Assembly (NCBI GenBank): GCA_009741485.1
Contig: CM019214.1
Span: 2,376,566 to 2,440,565 of the forward strand
Length of the DNA: 64,000 nt
Reading direction: 5' to 3'
From: Malurus cyaneus samueli
Lineage: Eukaryota > Chordata > Aves > Passeriformes > Maluridae
Shown: in pieces, positions 12,761 through 24,800 of the stretch
How the letters are laid out: each line of letters opens with the position of its first letter
Position numbering within the stretch: the stretch's first letter is position 1
The notes under the pieces: generated by a model
What the model was told of the DNA's origin: nothing
The model's database searches: none
What the model saw: only the letters and a program-made list of their open reading frames with translations
Program-made: the position numbers and the translations under genes

Positions 12761-15700
12761 ATAAGGTTCAAGGAAAGTGTAGATTGTGCAATGTTGTTGT
12801 TTGTCTGCATCACGTCACAGAGGCGCAAAAGCACGAAGACAAAGGGCGATCAGAAGCTGAGTCATGCTTCCCTAAAAGCTGGGGGCTGAACGGAAAATTA
12901 ATGAAGTAGTAAACCAATAAATGGAAGAGTAGGGCGATTAAAGGAATAATGCAGGGGTGTTGACCCGACAGCAAAGACTAACCTGGACAAACGCATCAAA
13001 GCGCACGCGCCCACGGAAGGGAACAGAAGCAAGACGACGAGCCCGAAAGCAACGCCCAAGTGCAAGGAAAGCCGCGGAAGCGAAGAGAGGGAATGGAGTG
13101 ACTGCGTAGCGATATGAAAAGGGAAGGAAGAAGACTGTGCCGCTCAAAAGGGAGAAACCGCGCTTATATTCTGAATGCAGTAAGAAAGGCAGCCCGTTAT
13201 TCGCGGGTTGACCAGGTAACTGTCGAGCATATCTGCTGAAGGCTATTTGTACCCGTGATGAGACTGCAGCGCCGGCCTAGGGGATGTATAAATAGAAACT
13301 GAGCTGGGTGAGCATAACTCTCTGCAACAACAGAAACCACAACACGACTCATAGGTCAGACAACAGAGTCATCTGTCCCTTTTTCGAACGTTATTTTGGT
13401 CCCACTTAAGTAGTTGCAATTACTAAGAAGGTACCCACAGCTTTCAGTTTGCCTCCTTATTTGGCTGTGACGGGGATTTTATAATCACAATGTTGAGTTC
13501 TGGCATCAAATCTGATGGGCAAGATAAAGACAAGACAAGTACAACCTGAATTAATACATGGGAACTCTGACTCTTGATTGCTGTGATTCAAAATGTAATG
13601 AACAGAAGGCATCCTCCTCCTTCTCTCTCCTTCTCTCCAAAAGGAAAGGACAATCATAAGCTGAAAGCAATCTGAAGAGCATTTTGCAGACAAAAAGGAG
13701 AAAGCATTCCAACAGCTACCTGCAGAAAAGCGACGCGTGGGCCTCAAGTTTAAGGGGCAAATAAAGCTGCACTCACATTGCTACAAAATTCTTCGTCAAT
13801 GCTATTTTCCCCTTCAACAAATCTTCCAACAAGCTACACTTGAAGTCTTCCTCTGTGAAGCAGTCATATAGGATAGACAAGTGTCCACAGATCAAAAGCT
13901 AGGTTTGAGTTCTCCAGGGAAAAATACAGCAACTCAAGTCCCTTGGTACTCCTATTCAGTAACAGCAAATATTATGGATTAGACTGGGGCTTGCTCAGCA
14001 GCATGAACAGTTGAACACCCAATTCACCTAGAAGCAGGACTGACCTTCTGGCCATAGGGCCCAGGGACGCAGCGCCAGTATAACTCACAGAGATGTCACC
14101 AGTCCTACCAGTTTATCGTGCAGAACCTGGCTGGGAGTATGGCCAGAACCACCAGAAGCAACGTGCCAGCCTTGGCCATCACTCAGTGCATCCATGGACA
14201 TCACCCAGGGACACAGCAACCCCTGTGCCAGCCTTGGGCATCAGCTCAGTGCATCCATGGACATCACCCAGGGACACAGCAACCCCTGTGCCAGCCTTGG
14301 GCATCAGCTCAGGCATCCATGGCATCACCAGGAGAACAGCAACCCCTGTGCCAGCCTTGGGCATCAGCTCAGGGCATCCATGGACATCACCCAGGGACAC
14401 AGCAACCCTTGTGCCAGCCTTGGTCATCAGCTCAGGGCATCCATGGACATCACCCAGGGACACAGCAACCCCTGTGCCAGCCTTGGGCTCATCAGCTCGA
14501 GTCAGATCCATGGACATCACCCAGGACGACAGCAGACAATGCGTGCAAGCCTTGGGAATCAGCTCAGGGCATCATACATCGAGCAGACTACCAGAGACCC
14601 TGTGCCAGGCCTGACTTCTCCAAACAAGGGCATGAGCACTGTACAGCAAAGGATAGGCATGGGATTCAGCCTGACCCTCGCGCTGTAGATGTCAGTGTAA
14701 TAGGGGTAACACGAGACCATAGATGAGATTTATGGCAAATACCACATTTCTGCTCATTAGCACACAGCTACACAGTACATGCTACGAGACATGGCAATGT
14801 GCAGTCATGACACAAATCTTACAGCAATAACAAATAAATGGCACAGAGCTCAGCTCCTCCTCTTCCCCAAAAGGGAAAGAGAGGCTGTTTCTCACTGTTT
14901 TTTTTAATTGCTGTGTCTGGACTGTATCTGCTCTGGATTAGGGTGGAGCATTAGGGTTGTCTGAGCAAATGCACAGCTGCCTCTATTGAGGTGAAGAGAC
15001 AATGGATAAAAATAGTTTTTCTAAATGTTAATCACAGAGAAAACCTCAGAGGTGGAAACAGAGACACGTTTCTTTATTTTCTGTGGGAGATTAATTTTTC
15101 AGTGTCTGCTTTCATTTTTTACCTCCAGATAAAAAGCCAGCAACAATTCTCAGTTAAACAGAATTATTAAAAATTTATCTAGGAAACACTTTTACAGATG
15201 GAGCACCTTTGGTAGCTTTGGAGTCAGCAATCTGCAATCCTCTAGCTGGCAGCTGCTGTTCTGTATGGAGGCATGGGAAAGGCACTTTCTGTGCAGCAGT
15301 TTTTCCATGCCAAAGAAAAGAGAGGCATGGATGATTGATAAAATGCACTGTGAAAGGAGCTCAGCAGAGGACTGAGAAACAAAGTGACCAAGGGTACTAA
15401 AGAAGGAAATACAGAAATCAAACAGCACTAAGCTGGTGTGCACTAGTAGAAAATAAAGTATCAGAAAAAATTGCCTTAAACCTGAAAAGTTTAGGTTGAG
15501 CCAGACACAAACCTGGGACCAAGAATGGAAAGAACCCAGGGCAAACCAAAAACAAATTGTGACAGAAGTTTCACTTGAGAGCACAGCTGAATCTGTCAAT
15601 ACTGGAGAAGTGTGTGGCTCCTACAGGAGCAGTGGGTATTGTCTTCCCTCACAATGCATAACATCCCATGGTTTGGCAAGTGCACTTTACAGTACACAAA

Positions 15701-15998
15701 ATTCCCGGCAATTTCTCACTAACCTTCTGCTAGTCCCACCTGAAAGACCCGTCTGCACTTGGATCTTCAGAACTTGAGAGGCTTTAACCATTTTCAGAGT
15801 CGTTATAGCTGCTGAATATGAGGAACCAATGACTTGGGAGGGGTTTAAAGCCTTATTCTGAAACATTATACACCATTTATGTTCCTTCACAAATGAACTT
15901 TACAGGACACAAAGACAGTAAATTGAAACGAAGTTTAGTGGAGTAGAATAGCTATACTGGTTGTATCTTTCCCTCATTATTCAGAAGTTTTTTACAAT
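12220..15998. repeat. Noisy second copy of 7,821-10,675, up to an N gap
   Basis: The order of landmarks follows the first copy, with many one- or two-base deletions and insertions. For example, 'gtacccacagctttcagttt' is intact, but homopolymers nearby lose bases. The copy stops abruptly at 'tttacaat' just before the N run. It differs from the first copy mainly by indels and by one large insertion, the 63-bp array. An unpolished read-derived duplicate is the simplest explanation. Confidence 0.85.
14150..14580. repeat. 63-bp minisatellite, about 6 units
   Basis: Repeat starts marked by 'tccatggacatcaccc' fall at 14,191, 14,254, 14,316 (tccatggcatcacc), 14,377, 14,440 and 14,507. The spacings of 61-67 average 63. 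Because 63 is a multiple of three, all frames stay open and produce repetitive pseudo-proteins. Central units are nearly identical and the outer ones decayed. The array is absent at the matching place (about 9,320-9,350) in the clean copy. Confidence 0.9.
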
Positions 15999-16023
15999 NN
16001 NNNNNNNNNNNNNNNNNNNNNNN
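15999..16023. other. Assembly gap, 25 N
   Basis: A run of 25 undetermined bases separates the noisy duplicate from the EIF1AX 3' side. A fixed 25-base length usually marks a gap of unknown size. Confidence 0.98.
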
Positions 16024-17277
16024 AGCCAAATATTTTGTGGATTTTAACTGATTTACTTAATACTAAGAAAACTTTATCCCTAGAGCAGGGTACCTGATCC
16101 ATGTAAAGAAAACATACACTATAATGAAAGTAAAAAGTAAAATAAAAGACATTTTTACAAAAGCTCCGGATGTTTAAATCTCCTTAAAATAAAAGTAAAG
16201 CAAAGAGGCCACTCGTATTTAAAGCCATTTTGTTTTTATCTATTGGGGTAGTCACTTTACATCATACCAAAAAGACTGTATAAGGAATACAAGTGTCAAG
16301 AATCAGATCTTTATGGCACAATAGGAATTTTTCCATTGACCTGTTTTCAGAGTTGTTAAATACATTATTGAAGACAAAGACACTAAGGCTACCACAAAAT
16401 AGTATTTGCATGATGATGTTAGTCTTTATTCAGTTTCTCATCTGACTCCTCCAGTTTGAAGGTGGACAAGAATATTTCCTAGTTTCATTGATTTATTCTG
16501 GATGAAAAAGGTTCTTTCTACTTTTGACACAATTATTTTCTTATTTATATTGTTACTCAAAGTTCACATAAGCTTTTATGTGTCACCTTACAATGTATGG
16601 AATTTCAGATTAAAATAAAACTCTACTCTAACATAACTCTTTATATAATGTAAAAATATTCTACATGTTTAACATATCAAGAATGTTAAGCATTTACTTT
16701 GGGAGAAACCTATTTTTTTATGCATTTTTCAGTACAAAGCCAACTTAGAAGGTTTTGCATTCGTGTCTCCCTGTTCAGCCACTCAGTGTTCATCATCTGC
16801 AACCACAGTTCAGCCACTGCACCAAATGTGGTTTCCAAAAAGTGAAAATTTGAGATGCTGTTTGCTTTTCCATCTTTACTCCTCTCCCCACCCCTCCCTC
16901 CACTGTGGAAAATTTACATCTTTTGAAACAATGAGTGTTTTTTTATTATCAAAATCAGTATAAAAATAGCAGCATGCTACTAGACACGAAAAGCAGATTC
17001 ATCATGCATTGTGAGTTTAAATGCAGATTTCTGCCTTCCTCTTATATTATCAAAATTTTTTTCAAAGTTAACATCAAGGCAAGGGGTATAAGGACAGACA
17101 TGCATAGTATGATTTGATACTAATCTGAACTGGGTTATTCACCTTTAATCAAAATCCATGATAATTACAGGGTAAACAATTTTATTTCAAAATACAAGTT
17201 TAACTGGAATTGTAGTGATGAAAGCAGAAGAGGGAAAAATGCAGTCTTTTACAGCCCATGTCACTGTATTCTCACCT
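16024..17277. repeat. Direct duplication, copy A (1.25 kb)
   Basis: The stretch begins 'agccaaatattttgtggatt' right after the N gap and ends 'gtattctcacct'. It is nearly identical to 17,278-18,538. The few differences are mostly one- to three-base indels (e.g. 'tttcctagtttc' against 'tttccagtagtttc'). It probably belongs to the EIF1AX 3' UTR or just beyond. Confidence 0.93.
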
Positions 17278-18538
17278 AGCCAAATATTTTGTGGGTTTTA
17301 ACTGATTTACTTAATACTAAGAAAACTTTATCCCTAGAGCAGGGTACCTGATCCATGTAAAGAAAACATACACTATAATGAAAGTAAAAAGTAAAATAAA
17401 AGACATTTTTACGAAAGCTCCGAATGTTTAAATCTCCTTAAAATAAAAGTAAAGCAAAGAGGCCACTCGTATTTAAAGCCATTTTGTTTTTATCTATTGG
17501 GGTAGTCACTTTACATCATACCAAAAAGACTGTATAAGGAATACAAGTGTCAAGAATCAGATCTTTATGGCACAATAGGAATTTTTCCATTGACCTGTTT
17601 TCAGAGTTGTTAAATACATTATTGAAGACAAAGACACTAAGGCTACCACAAAATAGTATTTGCATGATGATGTTAGTCTTTATTCAGTTTCTCATCTGAC
17701 TCCTCCAGTTTGAAGGTGGACAAGAATATTTCCAGTAGTTTCATTGATTTATTCTGGATGAAAAAGGTTCTTTCTACTTTTGACACAAATTTATTTTCTT
17801 ATTTATATTGTTACTCAAAGTTCACATAAGCTTTTATGTTGCACCTTACAATGTATGGAATTTCAGATTAAAATAAAACTCTACTCTTAACATAACCTTT
17901 TATATAATGTAAAAATATTCTACATGTTTAACATATCAAGAATGTTAAGCATTTACTTTGGGGAAAACCTATTTTTTTATGCATTTTTCAGTACAAAGCC
18001 AACTCAGAAGGTTTTGCATTCGTGTCTCCCTGTTCAGCCACCCAGTGTTCATCATCTGCAACCACAGTTCAGCCACTGCACCAAATGTGGTTTCCAAAAA
18101 GTGAAAATTTGAGATGCTGTTTGCTTTTCCATCTTTACTCCTCTCCCCACCCCTCCCTCCACTGTGGAAAATTTACATCTTTTGAAACAATGAGTGTTTT
18201 TTTAATTATCAAAATCAGTATAAAAATAGCAGCATGCTACTAGACACGAAAAGCAGATTCATCATGCATTGTGAGTTTAAATGCAGATTTCTGCCTTCCT
18301 CTTATATTATCAAAATTTTTTTCAAAGTTAACATCAAGGCAAGGGGTATAAGGACAGACACTGCATAGTATGATTTGATACTAATCTGAACTGGGTTATT
18401 CACCTTTAATCAAAATCCATGATAATTACAGGGTAAACAATTTTTATTTCAAAATACAAGTTTAACTGGAATTGTAGTGATGAAAGCAGAAGAGGGAAAA
18501 ATGCAGTCTTTTACAGCCCATGTCACTGTATCTCACTT
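17278..18538. repeat. Direct duplication, copy B (1.26 kb)
   Basis: Copy B follows copy A without a spacer and continues into unique sequence leading to the EIF1AX stop codon, so it is the copy joined to the gene. Several minus-strand AATAAA words lie in it (plus-strand tttatt near 17,672, 17,748 and 18,444). I cannot tell which, if any, is used as a poly(A) signal. Confidence 0.93.
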
Positions 18539-18814
18539 ACATCCAGAGATAAAAGCTCAAATTGGTGAAGAGACAAAGTATTTGTGGCATGTCACTGAAC
18601 CTTTGTGATAATCCAGCATCATCCATTTCTAAAGAAATATAAATACTTTAAAACAAACATTGAAAATAAATCCTTTTGATGTAACAAACTACACTCTTTA
18701 CCGAGAATTTTCAGTCTTCTTAAAAGTAAGGGACTTCACCCAAAAAATAATTGAAGTATCAATGTAGAACAATCCTTGGAGGAAAAAAGTCGGAATGTAA
18801 ACCTCTGCTCCAAA
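18539..18814 (-). other. EIF1AX: EIF1AX 3' UTR, proximal part
   Basis: Sequence directly after the TAA stop on the minus strand. It is AT-rich and open-ended. The human 3' UTR is several kilobases (from memory), so the UTR probably continues into the duplicated block. Its end is not resolved because of the duplication and the N gap. Confidence 0.7.
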
Positions 18815-18820
18815 TTAGAT
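18815..18820 (-). CDS. EIF1AX: EIF1AX exon 7, single sense codon plus stop
   Basis: After a TTTTGCCTTTCAG acceptor the exon reads ATC TAA, supplying the terminal Ile144 and the stop. No other acceptor followed by ATC-stop was found downstream of exon 6. This restores the conserved DDI ending. The rest of the exon is 3' UTR. Confidence 0.9.
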   Translation of the reverse strand: M

Positions 18821-21800
18821 CTGAAAGGCAAAAACACCACAGCATGTATTTCATGAGACAACTTTTTTTTAAGTTACTTTTACAGTTCAACAGGAAACTT
18901 CCTGAACTTGGCACACTCCTCAGACCCTGTTTTCTTAACACATGAACAATTACTCTGTTTGTGTCCCACCAGCCCTGTGACAATACCATGGTCACACAGG
19001 TGAGCAATTCTGCATGTCCACAGTATCTGCAATGCAATCATACATCAATAGCACAGACATAAATTAGCCCATGATTCTCAAAAACGAAAATAAAACCAAG
19101 TTTGAGACTGATTTTTTTTTTAAGTGGGGATTTTTTCATCATTCTTCTGATACAAAAAACAAAGGAAAGGCTCCGCCAAGTTCTTCCCATTTGAACAATG
19201 ACCTTGGAAGCTGCACTGCATTCCAGGTATATGAGGGTGATCTGCAGACAGGTTACTCACATTTTTTATTGAAGAGCTGACAAAAGCTTAAAAACAATCA
19301 CAGCTGCTCACTTAACCTCACACACAGATCCATTAGTTTGCAAATTTGTCCTACAGCTACTTATCTCTTTGATGTCTTACAACAGTCTCATTATTAAAAG
19401 CTTGAAGTACTATAAGTTTTTCTAGCTTCAATTAACTAAATTTTCAGTAAGCTCAACCACTGACAGGCCCAAAGTGCAATTTTCAAAAGTCTAAAGGAAA
19501 ATTCCTCAACATTTAAATTTTTTTAAAATATTTGATCTACTGAATCATATAGTGAGAACCTAAAAGAATTCAGAATAATGTAAGCATTTAAAAATAATTA
19601 GTCATATTATCAACTCAAAGAGAGAGAGGACTAAAAAGATGAAGAATTAAAACATAAGAGTGTACTTAGAACAGTCTATCCAATTAAGTTAACACACTGG
19701 CTCAGTAAGTTACTACTTATCCTCTCAGCCAGCTGACTCTGCACACATTCATTCATCTCTCAGCTGTAAATTAAAGTGCATCAACTCACAAAGCATTGCA
19801 CAGCAGATTCTACTGCTATTTATTATAAACAATTTTACTACCATAACCTTCAGAGTGTGCATGACCAGTCACCAGTTTGGCATTAAAGCAATAACACAAG
19901 TGGTTGTGTCAGTCTGTACACTCAAGATAATGGTTAACTTTACAAAAAACTATCAAGGTGCAGCTTTTTGTAAATTTTATATAAACAAAAATGGAGACTT
20001 AAAAGCTTTATTTTTTAAAAACCAAAGCCCTCAATTATTTCTGCAGTTCTGACTGCAGAAATGGACAGTGAGGCTGTTAAACCTACAGAGGAACTGGGGG
20101 GTCAAATGACTGATTTTCTTTCAGGCACCTTCAGCCTGCTCTCCATGTTTTAGTACCATGACACCAAGTGTACTCCTTGCTTAGAGGTCAGCTCAGCATA
20201 AAAAACATGCATAAAAATAGACATTCACTACTTACATCATCAATGTCTTCATCATCGTCTCCAATATCATCAAACTGGATTTCATCATCATCTCCAGGAC
20301 CAAATGTGTCTGTTTCATTGATTTTAGCTATGAAGGAATTTAGAGAAGTTAAGGAGTGCACCTACACCATCTCAAGATAGACTGAATATTGTTGTCTGAC
20401 AGAACTTCAATTTGAAATGAAAAGATCCTTACCATGTTCTGGAAGTTCCCCATATGCTTTCAGGCTTCTGGCTTCATCTGCATTGTATTTTAGAATAACA
20501 TCAGCCTTGTTATCCTAAATGAAAATTTATTAGAATGTATTAGTCATTATGAAGGAAAAATAAAACTTATTAACCTCAGCAGACTGTATTATTTACAACA
20601 TCTATATTATTTACAGAGAATTATTATCTACAGTATTTATAGAAGAACATCTTGTTCTTTCTTCCCCTCCAGTTCCTTTAAACGTGAAGTAAGCACATTG
20701 CAATATTCTCATTTCTTCTGTGTGATAATTTAATTTTCTCTAATTATTATTGGAGTTATTTACAGAATCAAGTCGTTTATACAATCACAGAATGGTTTGG
20801 ATTTAAGTATCATCTATTTCCAACCCCCCTGCCATGGTCAGGGACAATTCCAGCAGCCCAGGCAGCTCAATTCAATCTGCCTTTGAACACTGCCAGGGGT
20901 GGGACACCCACCCACCCATGACAATGAATATTTGAGAATATCAAGAAATTCTGAGAATTCAACAGCTTGAGAAGTTCAGTTTCATGCCTTTGACATTAAC
21001 CTTTCTTCAGAGAATACACAGAGTGAGGTGTTTGGTGATCCATAAGAAAGTCTCAAAAATGAAACATTCCAAGTTTTAAGGACTTCAATATATAAACAGT
21101 AAGTGACAGTATCTTAAAAGTTTTACAACTCTAATGGACATTTCAGAAGCAGAATCTATCTTCAACAACTGATGACACAACACTAATATTCATGAAAGGC
21201 ATTCACCTAATTAAAACTTGACAACAGTTTTCCATTACTGTTCATATTATGTAAAGTGCTACTCTGTTTTTGGAAATTTAAGTACAAACCAATTATTGAT
21301 TAGTTTGTTTCTAAGTAAAAAACCTTTAGATAAACATTTAGGATCCAAAATTCTGATTACCAACAGTTTTAATTATCACAATAAAATGTTTGGTGCTTGA
21401 CTCAATCTCCCTTTACACCACCAAGCACCAAACAGCTTCATCTGGAAACAAAAAGGTCAAGCTTGATGACAATGAGCACCTTCACTCCCAAAGTCTCAGG
21501 GTGCAATTTAGAAGAACGAGTTGAACCAGAATTTGTCTACTCATTATGATCTTCCTGTAATACAAGGAAACTAAAAATCATGATTTAGCATAACTAAACA
21601 AAATGCAGTGTTAGACAGAAATTCCCTCACAGTATCTGCTGCACTTTCACAGTAAATAAAGCTACTTGTAAGATACTCCTTATAGTGACAAATTACACTG
21701 AAATTTTACCTGGTAGTCTCTTAAGCCAATCAATATAATATCAGATGTATTTATCCAGACCTGAAGGAGAAAACATATATTAGAGAAATTCAACTTCTTG

Positions 21801-24800
21801 TGTCACATAACACAAGAACCAAACAGCATGTTTAGATTTATGGACAGACAGGAATTATTTCCCTACAGCCACCACCTTAATTTTCTAACTAGTAAGCTGG
21901 AAATACCCAATTTAATACTTTAACAGCAAACCCGAGGTCATAAATACTCATAGTTACATTATTTTTACATGTTGTAGAGCTATTACAGGAAAAATCAAAC
22001 TTCTTTGAAGAGCTTCTAGCCAACAGGGTGGTTATTATGCCTTAACTTTTGAGAAAAAAGAAATAATGCATCAAGACATCACTTTTGAACTCCTCAAGGG
22101 CAAAAACTGAAGAAAAACTTGATGAAAACTTGATCACATACACGTGACATCCCTAAAAGTACAAATTTTTGCAGATCAGCTTTCAACAGATGTATTTTGG
22201 GAATTGATGAAATGGACAATGAAACGATGGCAATGGGGTGTATTTTCTAATTCCCTGTCTGCAATTAGGGAGATTTTTATTACTTTCTATACATATAAAT
22301 TTCTAGAATATTTAGAAAGTTGGTATTTCATAGGCAGCCAAAAAAACCTTCCCCTGAATTATACCCATTGAAATGCAGTTCCTCTACTGTGAGCTTCACC
22401 CAAAAGCCAAAGAGTGCCTATTCTTGTGCCAGCAATGGAAACAAAAAGACAGACCAGCTTATTATACAAGAAAGAAATTTATGATATTAAGTGTAGTAAA
22501 AACATTGATTTTTGTAAGAAGCTACGTACAAATTTTTACAATTACATATAATACACAATGCCACTGTTTTCTATTGCAATGCTTCAGAATTACCTTTTTT
22601 CTTAGCTTCCCTCTAATGTGACATAACCTCTTCACACCATCAAAACATAATGCCTCCAGTCTTCCATTGCCTAACATCTTGATCACCTGGGCATATTCTG
22701 AAAGAGATGGTAACATACAGAAACACAAAATCATTGAGGCTGGAAAAGATCTTGAGGATCAACAAGCCCAACCATTAACCCAGCACTGCTAAATCCACCA
22801 TTAAATCATGGCACAAAGTGCCACAGAGCAAAACTGAACAATTACAGCTTCAAGACACAAACATTAACTTTTCCACTGCAACCCAAATTTGCTGTAACAT
22901 TTTATCCAACATGAACTGCTGAGAAGAGCTTTGAGCATCTACACAGGCTTCTGAATGTATCACAGTTTTGTATCACTGTTGATGTTAACATTTTCAAGTA
23001 CTGCTCCTTCTTGGTTGCATCCACTCTTTTGTTTCCTCTGAAATGCTTACTACAGAGAATTTTCAGAGCTACTGAGTCACACATAGAGTTTGAAAGTTTA
23101 TGGCAGCATCACAATACCTGTCCTAAATGACAACAAGAGGAGAAAGCTGCATGTCCTGTAAAACCCACTGAGAATTTGAATCCCTCCTGCAAAGCTGAGT
23201 GAAGAACACCCCACCATCCTTGAAAGGACTGACCTGTTGTTACCATTGTCTGAAAGGGAATCACCACTCTTTCAGCTGAAATCTATGAAGTGCCTCTCCC
23301 ACCCCTACCCTCAATCTCTTCACTTTGTATTTCAGCTTCTCCCTCGCCAAGTTCAGAAATCACTACTGGACAACTTCACACACATTATTAAAGTTCACAG
23401 CATAATATACTACCATTTAATTTAAAAGAATAAAACTTGTAATAATTAAAATATTCTTACTACAAATTTTGTCAGAATTTCAACAACAAGTGACCACCAA
23501 GGAAAAAAAGTCTCAATTAGCCAGACATGTATTTTAAAAGTCTAGAATCTTAGCACAAGTTAGATATTCCAGTGAACCACATGAGACTGCTCATAACTGA
23601 GAATTATGTTTTATTAAGTAGATTTTGCTTGGAAGATGAAGAGGATTTTAACCTTCAGACATGCATAAAAATCTTATCTGCTTACAACCAACACAGAATA
23701 CCAGAAATCAGTTCAGTGGCTCTTCTTTTACACTGATTCAAGTCAGTCCCTTTCCCATATTTCTAACAAACCAGCTGATTAATGGGTCACTAATAAAGCA
23801 CTCCCATTATGTGAGCAGAGTGTGACACACAAGACAGGAGAGCTGGAAGGGAGGTGAGCTCACTGTCACCAGAGGCAGGGCAGACTGGAATCCCAGTCAC
23901 TGTCCCCTGGCTGAACACTCTTGTGCCTTATTTCACCTGACAATGTCCCACCTACTGCTCCTGTTCTAATAATTATTGGATTTCCAGTCCAGGAATCAAT
24001 TGAACCAAACCATCAGGGGATAACCTGCTCTGACAGGTCAGTGACTTTGGGGAGCTCAGCAAAGATCCAGAAGGTGTTAAGAGTCCATAAAAAACAGAAA
24101 GTGGGACTGTGCATACCAGAGACAATTCCTGGCAAGATTGAACCACATTGACTAAGCCAGCTGCTCACAGACCCTCAGACAAAGCTATCAAGGGGTTTCC
24201 AGAGAATGTTTTTGCTCTGTTTTACACAGTAAGGTCAAGGAGAGGGAAACGTCATTCTTAAGCATAACAAAACTTAATAGCAAATAAAGCAAAGCTATTG
24301 AAAATTTCCCATTTCCTACTGTTTCACTCCTACACTCAATATGTCATTTGGAATTTAAACACAACCCCAATGAGAATGCCTCTCTGCTTTCTGTCACTTC
24401 CAGTAGACGACAGAAAACAATGACATTGCCATACTATGGTTAAACACTCACCTTGCCCATCTTCTTTGAACACCAGTTCTCTTTTTTCTGATTCATTCTC
24501 ATTCTTACCTCGTCGCCTATTTTTACCTCCTTTGCCTAAATTAAAAGGTGAAGGAAAAAGCATGTGTTACTGTTGCTAATATTTCACAAGCAAGTGAAAA
24601 AATCTAACGGAGATTTTTAGGCTTGTTCTCTAAACAGCTGTTTTAAGTATGCTACCTAGATCCAGATTTTTTTACTTTAAGTCTAGACATTTAGCTGAGT
24701 AGTGACAAAGAAATTAAACATTAGTCTCCACGGTTTAAAATGTCCTGGTTGCGTTGGAGTGACAGCAGCCTTCAACAAGGATTTTCACAATATGGCCATT

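Noticed and set aside
10600..12834. Many 100-160-codon frames on both strands
   Set aside because: These are purine-biased GGAAGG sequence and its complement, with irregular indel noise. No domain is recognised.
14093..14726. Three overlapping plus-strand frames of 164-202 codons with 21-residue repeats
   Set aside because: The 63-bp minisatellite is a multiple of three, so every frame stays open. There is no conserved domain, no plausible splice context, and the array lies inside a noisy duplicated block.
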